A stretch of 64,000 nucleotides of DNA, taken from assembly GCA_947475525.1 (NCBI GenBank), contig CANJMI010000019.1:49843-113842 (forward strand), in the 5' to 3' direction. The translations under genes were made by a program, and so were the position numbers. The notes beneath the pieces were generated by a model. The model was not told the DNA's origin, did no database searches, and saw only the letters and a list, made by a program, of their open reading frames with translations. Of the stretch, positions 43,407 to 52,800 are shown one piece after another. The stretch comes from Polyangiaceae bacterium. Its GTDB lineage: Bacteria; Myxococcota_A; Polyangia; Polyangiales; Polyangiaceae. Position 1 is the first letter of the stretch; the number at the start of each line of letters is the position of its first letter.

Positions 43407-44147
43407 ATGAACGTGCGTTTTTCGATGATCGCGGGTGCCGTTGTGCTTTTCGGAGCGGGTACGGCGGAGGCGCAGACTTTTCCGTGTTCGAGTGCGAAGG
43501 CAAAGGCCGTCGGAACCGAGCAGCTCAAGGTGTTGAACCGGAAGACCATGGAACAGTCGGTCGATTGGCTGAGCGAGTTTTCCAAGGTCGGGGAGCGTGC
43601 CGGCGGACCACTCAAGTCGGAACACTTTTCCATCGCCAACACCGTTGCTCGAGAGTTCAAGCCTCTCGGCGCGTTTGGCACGTCGCCCCGGGTGTTGCTC
43701 ACGAAGCTCGCGGGAAAAGAGGAGCACACGAAAGACCACCCGATCGTGCTCGCCGATGGGACGACGTCGTACGTTCGTTTCGCGCTGAAAGTCGTCCGTC
43801 TCGCCAAAGCCGGAACCGGCGGCGCGTTCTTCAACCTCTGCCGCTTCAGCCAAGGCGGCATCTCTCCGAGCGACTTTAGCCCGCGCGACTTTTCCTCCAG
43901 CGAGGTGATGGCGTTTTCGCTCGATCCGGACACGAAGGCGGCCGACCGCATCACCGTCGATGCCGCGACCGGGAACCAGGCTTTCTGGAAGTGGCTACCC
44001 GCCGACGCGGGCGCCTACGACGAGTACGCGCTCATCATCGAGCCCCGCTCGTCGGTACGCACCGGCTCCTTCGAGATAAAGCTCGAGCGGATGGCGTGCG
44101 ACGTAAAGCCAGGCGGCCAGCCGACCTGCAAGCCTACGAGCTACTAG
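43407..44147 (+). CDS. Secreted protein of unknown function
   Basis: 246 residues. A signal peptide (FSMIAGAVVLFGAGTAEAQ) precedes a ~225-residue mature protein with four spaced cysteines, aromatic segments and possible beta strands (SYVRFALKVVRLAKAGTGGAFFNLCRF; YDEYALIIEPRSSVRTGSFEIKLERMAC). No family recognised. AGAGGG about 10 nt before the ATG is a fair ribosome site. It lies 120 bp after tolB on the same strand; it may belong to the Tol operon or have its own promoter. Confidence 0.65.
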   Translation: MNVRFSMIAGAVVLFGAGTAEAQTFPCSSAKAKAVGTEQLKVLNRKTMEQSVDWLSEFSKVGERAGGPLKSEHFSIANTVAREFKPLGAFGTSPRVLLTKLAGKEEHTKDHPIVLADGTTSYVRFALKVVRLAKAGTGGAFFNLCRFSQGGISPSDFSPRDFSSSEVMAFSLDPDTKAADRITVDAATGNQAFWKWLPADAGAYDEYALIIEPRSSVRTGSFEIKLERMACDVKPGGQPTCKPTSY

Positions 44148-44154
44148 GTTTGTT

Positions 44155-44874
44155 TTAGCTCTCGATCCGGAGCTTTTTCTTGAGGCGAGAGATCTCGTCG
44201 TCGAACCCGTCCGTGCTCGGGCCGCCGGTTGCGGTGACCCCGCGGCCTTCGAGCGCGGCAAAGCGAGACTCGAGGTCGGCGTCGCTCGATCGCCCGTCGC
44301 GCAAGGCCTCTTCGACCTCGCTGTAGGCGCTGCCTTCGGCGCGCTTCTGCTCGATCTTGTTCTCGAGCTCGCGGAATTTCTCGAATGCGGCTCCTCCCGC
44401 GGCGTGCGTGGCCGTGGGATCGGCGGCGGCGCGTTTCGCGCGGGTGAGCTCGGCGGCAACCGTCGTCTTGCGGGCCTTCATATCGCCGAGCTTGCTCTCC
44501 ATGCGCTCCATCTCGCGCTTCATCGTGAGCACGATGCCGCGTTGCTCGGCCTGGACGCCTTCAGCCCGGTCGCGTTCCGTGGTCAGGCGTTTCTTTTGCT
44601 TCAACGCCTCACGGGCGAGGGGCTCATCGTTCGATTTTAGGGCGAGTTCCGCGCGTTGTTCCCACTTCTTGATGTCCTTGTCGAGCGCCTCGGCAGCGCC
44701 ACCGAGTCGCTTCTGGTTGCCGAGCGCCTCGACAATCTCTTGCTTTGCGTCTCGCAAGGACTGCGTCATCTCGTCGATGGCGAGCTCGACGGATTTGCGA
44801 GGATCCTCGGCCTTGTCGAGCAGCGCGTTCACGTTGCTCGAGATCACCTTTCCCATGCGGTCGAAGATTCCCAT
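44155..44874 (-). CDS. pspA: PspA/IM30 family protein
   Basis: 239 residues. MGIFDRMGKVISSNVNALLDKAEDPRK is the classic PspA/Vipp1 start (amphipathic helix and first coiled coil), followed by long coiled coils rich in Glu/Lys/Arg (ALGNQKRLGGAAEALDKDIKKWEQRA; RMESKLGDMKARKTTVAAEL). It binds stressed cytoplasmic membrane and preserves proton-motive force. The C-terminal ~40 residues (GFDDEISRLKKKL) extend beyond the shortest PspA. It is convergent with the previous gene and divergent from tRNA-Pro. Confidence 0.92.
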   Translation of the reverse strand: MGIFDRMGKVISSNVNALLDKAEDPRKSVELAIDEMTQSLRDAKQEIVEALGNQKRLGGAAEALDKDIKKWEQRAELALKSNDEPLAREALKQKKRLTTERDRAEGVQAEQRGIVLTMKREMERMESKLGDMKARKTTVAAELTRAKRAAADPTATHAAGGAAFEKFRELENKIEQKRAEGSAYSEVEEALRDGRSSDADLESRFAALEGRGVTATGGPSTDGFDDEISRLKKKLRIES

Positions 44875-44984
44875 GCGCGTAAGCCTGCCGCGCACCGCGC
44901 CCCGCCACAAGGGTGCGGCGTGACGAGGTCCCTTTGACGGGCCTCCACTGGGGCGACACAAACTGCGGGTCCTGCGGTCCGTCC

Positions 44985-45013
44985 TTGACAGAAACCCCTG
45001 CGCCGAGCACTCT
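44985..45013 (+). promoter_or_regulatory. Probable promoter of tRNA-Pro
   Basis: A consensus TTGACA -35 box (44985-44990) lies 17 nt ahead of a weak -10 CACTCT (45008-45013), ending 11 nt before the tRNA 5' end. Confidence 0.55.
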
Positions 45014-45024
45014 CCGCCTCCCTT

Positions 45025-45099
45025 CGGCGTGTAGCGCAGCCTGGTTAGCGCGCCTGCTTCGGGAGCAGGAAGTCGGTGGTTCGAATCCACTCACGCCGA
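45025..45099 (+). tRNA. tRNA-Pro (anticodon CGG)
   Basis: A full 75-nt cloverleaf: acceptor CGGCGTG/CACGCCG, D-arm with AGCCTGGTTA, anticodon stem CCTGC/GCAGG around TTCGGGA (anticodon CGG, reading CCG proline codons), T-arm with TTCGAAT and discriminator A. The 3' CCA is not encoded. Confidence 0.96.
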
Positions 45100-45207
45100 C
45101 CGATTCGATGGGGAAAGACGCGGGGCTCAGGAGACTGGGCCCCGTCGTCGTTCACGTCTGGCCGAGCGATTGACGCGCAAGCGCGGCTGCACGACCCTGA
45201 TAACATA

Positions 45208-46206
45208 GTGAAGCTCCGCGCCGCCCTCACAGTCGCTTTGCTCACCGCTGCATGCGGCGACAATTTTTCGGGCGCGCCTGGCCTGTTCACCGGTGGCAGC
45301 GGCGGCGCGTCCGCAACGACCTCGACCACCTCGACCACCTCGGACGGCGTCGGAGGCGCGAGCTCCACGAACACGATGAGTACCGCGACGGGCGGCAAAG
45401 CGTGCGCGGCGTGTGCACCCCCGGTTCCGAATGGCTGGAGCGGCCCCGCGTTGCGGATCTCCGGTGACGAGGCCGCGAACGGTTGTCCGGGTCCGGTTAT
45501 CGACCACGGTTACAACGTCGCGGCGCCGTCCGCTCAATGCACGTGCACGTGCCTCCCCGCATGCAGCAAACCGACGGCGAAGCAGTACGGCGTCAATGCG
45601 GGCTGCGGCGGCGTTGCCACGAAGACGATTGAGCTCGGCTACGGGTGCAGCGACGCGACGATTGATTTCATGCTGGGCGCGTCGTTCGCTGTCACGACGT
45701 CAACGATCGGCATGTGTCCGGCGCGCACCTCGAAGGACGTCGGTCCCGTGGTGCTCGGCGTCTTGGTTGCGCTGTGCACGCAGACTCCAACGGAGGGCTC
45801 GTGCGATGCAGGCACTTGCATGGACGCGTATCCGCTCGGCGAGAGCGCGGCGCTCTGCATCTATCAACCCGGGGCCGTCGACTGCCCGGAGGCGTACCCG
45901 CTTCGCGAGCAACTCGCGCACAAACTCGAGGAGGTTACCGATACGCGCTCGTGTGCCGCGTGCTCATGCGGCCCTCCGGGTGCGGGCGGATGCAAAGGCA
46001 AGGCGTCGGGGTACTCCGGCAAAACTTGCGGCGGCGCAGGGCTCGGCGAGGCGCCCATCGACGGCTCGTGCAACACGTCGCTGGGGGGAACGCTCCAGAG
46101 CGTGAAGACGACGTTGCAGGGCCCGACCTGCGAGCCAGCGGGCGGGGAGCCGACCGGTAGCGCCGACGTCTCGGCGATGGGCTTTACGGTGTGTTGCGCG
46201 AAGTGA
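45208..46206 (+). CDS. Cysteine-rich lipoprotein
   Basis: 332 residues from GTG 45208. A short signal (LRAALTVALLTAAC, lipobox) is followed by a Gly/Ser/Thr linker with repeated TTSTTS units and then ~250 residues with many cysteines (ACAACAPPVPNGW, CTCTCLPACSK, CAACSCGPPGAGGC, MGFTVCCAK). No catalytic motif is visible. It resembles in composition the Cys-rich lipoprotein at 7.1-8.0 kb, though the arrangement of cysteines differs. The frame runs upstream into the tRNA, which is not coding. Function unknown. Confidence 0.7.
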   Translation: MKLRAALTVALLTAACGDNFSGAPGLFTGGSGGASATTSTTSTTSDGVGGASSTNTMSTATGGKACAACAPPVPNGWSGPALRISGDEAANGCPGPVIDHGYNVAAPSAQCTCTCLPACSKPTAKQYGVNAGCGGVATKTIELGYGCSDATIDFMLGASFAVTTSTIGMCPARTSKDVGPVVLGVLVALCTQTPTEGSCDAGTCMDAYPLGESAALCIYQPGAVDCPEAYPLREQLAHKLEEVTDTRSCAACSCGPPGAGGCKGKASGYSGKTCGGAGLGEAPIDGSCNTSLGGTLQSVKTTLQGPTCEPAGGEPTGSADVSAMGFTVCCAK

Positions 46207-46301
46207 CGCGGTTCCTGGCTTACCTGCGAACCGTTCGTTCGCAGGGTCCGTGGTAGCCTCTCGCTCGCTCGTGCATGACGCCGCACGCTGCCCACGAACC
46301 G

Positions 46302-49300
46302 ATGAGTCTGCACGTTCACCGTAGCCCCAAGGTTGAAGCGCTGGTCGACGCGCTGCACCGTGAGCTTGCATGCAGCTGGCCGCGCGACCCGTTCGCGTCG
46401 GTCCCGGTGGTCGTTGGTAGCCGAGGCATGGGGCGTTGGCTTCGGCACGAGCTCGCGACCCGCGCGAAGAGCGTGGCCCGCATCGATTTCTTGTTCCCGC
46501 GCAATGCGTTCGAGGCGGCGGCGGCGTGGCTCCTCGAGCCTACCGACAGGGACAACCTCGAAGACGCCGTCTTCTGGGATGTGCACGCCGCAGACGACGC
46601 ATGGTCCGGCCCCAAGCTCGTCGCCCGCGTGCTCGTCGCGTTGCGAGCTCGCATCGCCGAGCCTTCCTTTGCGGCAGTGCGGCGCTACCTCGGAGCGGAG
46701 GATACGGTCGAGGCTGCGCGGCCAGTGGGTCGTCGTGAGGTGCTCTTCGCGGCCGAAGTTGCGAGCGTCGTCGAGAAGCTCCACTACGACCGCCCGAGTG
46801 ACGCGCTCCTGTGGGCCTCCGAACCGTCGAAGGCGACGAGTGAGCATCGCTGGCTTGCCGACTTGCTTCAGCTCCTCGAGGCGGAGGTCGCCCCGGAACG
46901 CCTGCGGATCGGTCTATCGCCGGCGGCGCGTCTCGCTCGTCTCCGCACGCGAAAAGGCCAGCCAATCGCGCGGACTCTTCACGTTTTCGGACTCTCGAGT
47001 TTGCGACCTGGCGACAAGCTTCGCCTCACCGAGCTCGCGAAACATCTCGAGATCCATCTCTACGCGCTCGTTCCCTCCCAGCAGTGGTGGGGTGACCTGA
47101 AGGACAAGCGCGTGGCCGTGAAGGAGATCCGCAAAAAACTCGCCGAGGCGACGCTCTCGAGCCTCGCGCGGAGCGAGATCGACCAACTTTTCACCCAGAA
47201 CGACCAGCTCGCATCGAACGGCAGTCCGAGCCGTGACCTGCAGCTCTGGCTCGAAGAGACGAGCTACCTCGACGACCACGTAGACGATGAGGAAGGCGAG
47301 TTGCAAAGCGGAACGGAGACGCTTCTCCAATCGGTCCAGAAGTGGGTAGCTTGGGCCGCTCCCTCCCCCGTCACCGAGGCTCCGCCGTGGCGTGAGTTCG
47401 TGGGCTGTCCTTCGCTCGAAGTGCATGCGTGTCACGGGGAGCTGCGACAATGCGAAGCGCTGCGGGATGAGCTGCTCCGGCGTTTCGCGGCCGACACCAC
47501 GCTCGAGCCGCGCCACGTGCTCGTGACGACGCCCGACGTCGCGACCTACGCGCCCCTCGTCGCTGCGATGTTTGGCCGCGCGAGTGGCGGGGTGCCCGCC
47601 ATACCGGTGCACATCGCCGATCTTGGCTTGCGCGGAACCAATGCCGTCGCGGACGCCCTGATGCGCACACTGGAATTGACCGAAGAGCGAGTGACGGGGA
47701 AACTTCTCGTCGAGTTGCTCGAGCTCGAACCGGTGCGTCGGCGCTTCGGCCTCAGCGAAGCGGACATGAGCGCCGTGCGCGAACTGGTCGTCGATTCGGG
47801 CCTGCGTTGGGCGTGGGACAAGGGTGATCGCGCGGCGCATTCGCAGCCGGAACGTGAGCAAAATACCGTGCGTTTCGCACTCGAACGAATGGCGCTCGGC
47901 GTGCTCATGCCTGATGATGAGCCGCTTTTTTACCTCGACGGGATTGGCGACTTCGACCCCGCAGTGCCGTTCGACGTCGCCTCCCGTGATCGCGCCGCGC
48001 AATTCGGAAAGTTCGCCGCATTCTGCGATGCGCTGGCGAGGGAACGCGAGAGCCTCCGCATGCCGGCGACCGTGATGAATTGGCGCGAGCGACTCCTTCG
48101 CGCGGTTGATGCGCTGACACGGGTGGATGACGACGACGCCCGGCTTCGCGCGCAAGTCACGGATGCGCTGCGGCTTCGTTTGCCGGATGGAATCGGCGAT
48201 GAGCTCACGCTCGACAAGAGCGGAGTCGTTGCGCTCATCGCGGACGCGTTCGACGTTCCCGCGAAAGGTGATCGCTTGGTCACTGGCGCCGTCACCGTCT
48301 GCGCGATGGAGCCGATGCGCTCGGTGCCGTTTCGGATCATCGCGATGCTCGGCTGCGATGACGGCGCGTTTCCGCGCAGCGTGAAGACGGCCGCGTGGGA
48401 TCCGTTCGCGACCTCACGGATTGGCGAGCACGATAGGCGCACGTTGGACCGCCACTTGTTTCTCGAGACGTTGCTCTGCGCGCGCGATGGGCTCTTGCTC
48501 TTCGGCACCGGATTTGAGCCAAAAAGAGGCGATGAAATTCCTCTGTCCGTCGTTGCGAGCGAGGTCGCGGAGTTGCTCGTGAAAGGCACGGGGCTCACCC
48601 CGGACGACGCGAAAGCACTCGATTGGCCGACACGTCGCCATCCGCTGCAGCCGTGGAGCGAGCGCGCCTTCGATGTGCCAGCGCTCCCGTCGCGGGGTCC
48701 CGATGACGTTCATCGAGCGCGAACGACGTCTGAACGCTGGCCGTACGATCCCGTGTGGTTCGAGGCGCGACAAGCGCTGGTGCTCGCGCGTACGGGCGAC
48801 CCTCGGCGAGCCGGCCTCGGCGCGACCTCACCCTCGGCGGTCTGGCCAAGCGAGTCGCATGCACCGACGGCACTCACCGTGGATGCCCTTGCAACCGCGC
48901 TCGAGAACGCCTCGAGAGAGCTCTTGAAGGGCCGCCTCGGCCTCGCCTTTCACCGCGAGCGTGATGACGAGGAAGTCCCCGATCGTGAACCGATTGAGCT
49001 CGACGTGCTCGACACGTGGAACGTGCGCGAACGGGTGCTCATCGAACTCGATTCACGCGCAGGAGACGGTGGCGAGGAGGCTCGCGCGCGTGTCGGGCGG
49101 CTGCTCACTCGCTTGCGGGCGGAGGGCGCGCTTCCGCTCGATGCGGGTGGCGCCGAAGTGGTGGCGTCCGCCGAGCGCGATGCGCGTTCCGTTCACACCA
49201 AAGCGAACACGATCGGAGGCGGCGCGCGTCCGTCGATCGTTGCCACGGTGCACACAGGCGGCCTCGCTGTCTCGGCCCACGCCGAAGATGTGCGCATCCT

Positions 49301-49838
49301 TTCCGAATCGGGGGACGCGGAGACGGAGCTCGTTTTCGTGTGGAAGACGGCAAGCAACGTGCCGAATGAACGCGCGCAGCTCACTGCGTGGCTGACGCTG
49401 CTCATTGCGCGCGCCGCGGGGTATCCCGTGACTGAAGCGAGGGTCGTGGGCGTGGACAAAAACGTGACGCTGCGCTCGACCGCATCGCGTGAAGCCGCTC
49501 GTGACTCCGTCGCGGAGCTCACGACGATGTGGCGTGAGATGCGAGAAGGACCGGTTCTGCTATTTCCGAAATTGTCCAAGAAGGCCGTCGAGGTGGCGGC
49601 TGGCAACCCGCTCGATTCGGCAGCGCAGGTGCTCGCGAAGTGTTCGACCGCGTGGGAAGGCGGCTTCATGGAGCGCGGTGCGAAAGACGACCCATGGGTC
49701 AAGGCCGCGTATTTCGAGATGACGCTTTCGGAGCTGCCCGCCGAAGCGATCCTCCGTGTGGCGACGCTCGTCTGGGGACCCGTGCTCGCCGGGCAAGCAG
49801 ACGCAAGTGTGTCGAAGAGCCAGGGTCGCGCCCCATGA
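46302..49838 (+). CDS. recC: Exodeoxyribonuclease V subunit gamma (RecC)
   Basis: 1178 residues. Family features: VHRSPKVEALVDALHREL near the start, VVVGSRGMGRWLRHELA, RIDFLFPRNAF, LHVFGLSSLRPGDKLRLTELAKHLEIHLYALVP, and the inactivated helicase-like segment RILAMLGCDDGAFPRS-type (MRSVPFRIIAMLGCDDGAF). RecC holds the complex together and scans for Chi. ATG 46302 matches the usual RecC start; ATG 46275 would add nine residues. Stop overlaps recB by 4 bp. Confidence 0.91.
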   Translation: MSLHVHRSPKVEALVDALHRELACSWPRDPFASVPVVVGSRGMGRWLRHELATRAKSVARIDFLFPRNAFEAAAAWLLEPTDRDNLEDAVFWDVHAADDAWSGPKLVARVLVALRARIAEPSFAAVRRYLGAEDTVEAARPVGRREVLFAAEVASVVEKLHYDRPSDALLWASEPSKATSEHRWLADLLQLLEAEVAPERLRIGLSPAARLARLRTRKGQPIARTLHVFGLSSLRPGDKLRLTELAKHLEIHLYALVPSQQWWGDLKDKRVAVKEIRKKLAEATLSSLARSEIDQLFTQNDQLASNGSPSRDLQLWLEETSYLDDHVDDEEGELQSGTETLLQSVQKWVAWAAPSPVTEAPPWREFVGCPSLEVHACHGELRQCEALRDELLRRFAADTTLEPRHVLVTTPDVATYAPLVAAMFGRASGGVPAIPVHIADLGLRGTNAVADALMRTLELTEERVTGKLLVELLELEPVRRRFGLSEADMSAVRELVVDSGLRWAWDKGDRAAHSQPEREQNTVRFALERMALGVLMPDDEPLFYLDGIGDFDPAVPFDVASRDRAAQFGKFAAFCDALARERESLRMPATVMNWRERLLRAVDALTRVDDDDARLRAQVTDALRLRLPDGIGDELTLDKSGVVALIADAFDVPAKGDRLVTGAVTVCAMEPMRSVPFRIIAMLGCDDGAFPRSVKTAAWDPFATSRIGEHDRRTLDRHLFLETLLCARDGLLLFGTGFEPKRGDEIPLSVVASEVAELLVKGTGLTPDDAKALDWPTRRHPLQPWSERAFDVPALPSRGPDDVHRARTTSERWPYDPVWFEARQALVLARTGDPRRAGLGATSPSAVWPSESHAPTALTVDALATALENASRELLKGRLGLAFHRERDDEEVPDREPIELDVLDTWNVRERVLIELDSRAGDGGEEARARVGRLLTRLRAEGALPLDAGGAEVVASAERDARSVHTKANTIGGGARPSIVATVHTGGLAVSAHAEDVRILSESGDAETELVFVWKTASNVPNERAQLTAWLTLLIARAAGYPVTEARVVGVDKNVTLRSTASREAARDSVAELTTMWREMREGPVLLFPKLSKKAVEVAAGNPLDSAAQVLAKCSTAWEGGFMERGAKDDPWVKAAYFEMTLSELPAEAILRVATLVWGPVLAGQADASVSKSQGRAP

Positions 49839-52800
49839 CGCACGCGACGTGGAATCCGTTGGTCTCCCTGGAGCCTCGCCGCACGTGGCTCCTCGAAGCG
49901 AGCGCCGGGACCGGCAAGACGTATCAACTCACCGGGCTCTTCGTGCGCCTCGTGGCCGAGTACGACGTTCCTGTCGAAAAAATCCTCGCGATCACGTTCA
50001 CGAACGCGGCGACGGCCGAGCTGCGCGACAAGATCCGTGCGCGCCTTCATCGGGCCTGCGAGCGCCTCGCGTCGCCACTCGCGCCGGGTGAGGATGACGG
50101 GGACCCGACAATCACCTACCTCCGGACGCGCTCCGACGTCGAGCGCCAGAGGCTCCGATTGCAGCTCGCGTTGCGGGGCTTCGACCAAGCGCCGGTGTCG
50201 ACGATTCACGGCTTTGCGCAGCGGATGCTGCAGGAGCTCGCGTTTGAATCGAAGCAAGAGCTCGACCTCGAACTGCTCACGAATGCACGCCTCGTTCAGG
50301 AGCAACTCGTCTTGGATGCGCTCGCTTGCGTCTACGCGAATACTGGGCCGCGTGAGGTTGCGCTCTACAAGCGCGCGGGCTTCGAGGGAGACGCACTGCG
50401 CCGGGTCGCGGGGGCGATGTGCGGTGCCGTTGCGCATCGGGTCGAGCCGCACCTCGTGCTCGAGCCAGGAGTCGAGCTTGCGTGCGCCAGTGCCCAGGCC
50501 ACACGCGTCGAAGCGATGCTAACGACGATGCGAAGCGAGAGCGGTCGCGCGGCCCTGCAAGCGTTGTGTGATGACCATGCTCACCTGAAGGGGCATCCCT
50601 CCGGACCAGACTCGCTCCGCAGGTGGATCCATGATGTCGAGGCGTGGCTCGACGACGGGGCCGACGCGACGAAGCTCACGCCTGGGGCGGCAAATGCCAC
50701 GGCTCTCAAGAACTTGCGCGTCGCGTGGTTTAAGGAAAATTGGGGCAAATACGCGAAATCCTCTCCGCCGCCGGTGCCCACGCCGGAGCTTCACACGCGC
50801 CCGTGGTGGCCGCTCATCGAGGCGCTCGATGGGTTGTGCGTGGCGTCGCTCGAGTTTCACGCGGCGTTCGTCCCGCTCGCGGCCTTCGCGACGACCATCC
50901 GTGCAAAGTTCGAAGCGGAGCTCGCACGACGGAGGCAGCTCACCTTTGACGACATGCTCGCGAAACTCGCGGCGAGCATCGCACCCGGTACGGAGGGTGC
51001 CGAGATTCTTGCGGCGCGCATTCGTGAGCGCTTCGATGCGGTGTTCGTCGATGAGTTTCAGGACACCGACGTCGCGCAATGGACGGTGATCGAGGCTGCG
51101 TTTCACGGGCACGCGCACCTCTTTCTCATCGGCGATCCAAAGCAGGCGATTTACGCATTTCGCGGTGCCGACGTGAACGTCTACCTCGCCGCGGCAGCCG
51201 ACGTCACGCGCGAGTCCGAGGACGGCGCAAGCTCCGTCGTGCAAACGATGGCGGAGAACTGGCGCTCCGATCCCCCAGTGGTGCACGCGATGAATCACCT
51301 TTGGCAGCACGCATCGAATGCGTTCGACAGCGGCGTGGCGGGCCCTGCGCCTGCCGGCTCATTGCAGACCGCAACGTTCGATTACGTCGCCGTGCGTCCG
51401 AACAAGAAAACTAGAATCGACCCAGCGGGTCCGGGTCTCGAGGTGCGCTGGATCGACGGACGCGTGCGTGGCGAAGGCGAAGGGGTTCCGCTCTCGGCGG
51501 TCGATGTCGACTTGACGGCACGGCTCGCGGCGGAAGAGGTTCACGCGTGGCTCGCGGGGCATCGTGGTGACCTCGTCGAGGCGCGGGGCAAACACGGCGA
51601 GAGCCTTGAGCAGCGGCGCACGCCGGTACCGAGCGATCTTGCGGTGCTCGTTCCAAGTCACACCCAAGCACGGGCGATGCGACGCGAGCTCGCGCGTCTG
51701 AAGATCCCCGCTGTCAGTGCCTCGAAGAACACCGTGTTCCAGAGTGCGGCCGCAACGTGGCTCGGCGCTTGGCTCGACGCCATGAGCAGTGGCGGGCGCG
51801 ATCGTGAGGCCCGCACGGCTGCGATAACGCCGCTCGTTGGTTGGACGGGTGACGAGCTTGCCTGGTCCCTCGCGTTGGCCGAACGAGGATCTCTCGCCTT
51901 CGAGGAGGCTCAGCGTTGCGGCCGTCAGTGGCCGCCGGCGGACGACGCGGGCATGCCATTGGAGCGCGACTGGAACGCGTGGACGGATCGCCTCCGCAGG
52001 GCCGCCGAGCGCTGGCCGAGGCATGGTTTTGCGGGAACCTTTGACCGCGAGCTTGCCGAGTTGCGCACGCTGCCGCGGATCCTCGCGATGCCTGATGGCG
52101 AACGGCATGCGACCGATTTGCGGCATCTTTTCGAGCTTTTGCAGATTGAAGAGCGTGCGCGGCGCCTCGGGGCGGGCCCCCTCGGGGATTGGCTTCGCGC
52201 GCAGGCGAGGCTCGACGGCGATGGTCGCGAGCAGCGCCTCGAGAGCGATGACAACGCGGTTCGTATCGAGACGATTCACGTGAGCAAAGGTCTCGAATAC
52301 CCCGTCGTGCTTTTGCCATTCGCATGGATTGGTAGGGGCGCCGAAGCGAAGGCTCATCAACCGATCGTGCTCCGCGCGGGACGAACGTCGAAGGTCGATC
52401 TGCACCCGTCAAAACACCCGAGACGCATCGAAGCCGAGGCCGCCGCTCACCAGGAGACCCAGCGCGAGGGGACTCGTCGGCTTTACGTTTCGCTGACGCG
52501 AGCGCGGCATCGGACGATCGTCTGGTGGGGGCCGGTTGGTAAGAATGGGCAACGCACCGACGCGACGCCCCTCGGTCGCTTGCTGATGCGCGAGCAAGGC
52601 GAACACGGTTACGACGCAACGCCGTTTGGTGACTTTAAGGCGGACCCGCAAGCGGCGTGGTCGCTCGTGCAAAGTCGCCTCGCGTCCCTGAAGGCGCGCG
52701 CCGAGGGCACCATCGAATGGACGGCCTGCGAGCCCCCACGACGCCCAGCGGCGCTGCTGGGTCCAGCCCACCGTGACGCGCACGCGCCGAGGTGGCCGGT

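Noticed and set aside
45076..45207. N-terminal extension of the Cys-rich lipoprotein into tRNA-Pro
   Set aside because: It would overlap the tRNA and destroy the lipoprotein signal position.
46914..48155. 413-codon minus-strand frame
   Set aside because: Antisense to recC, which has clear family motifs.
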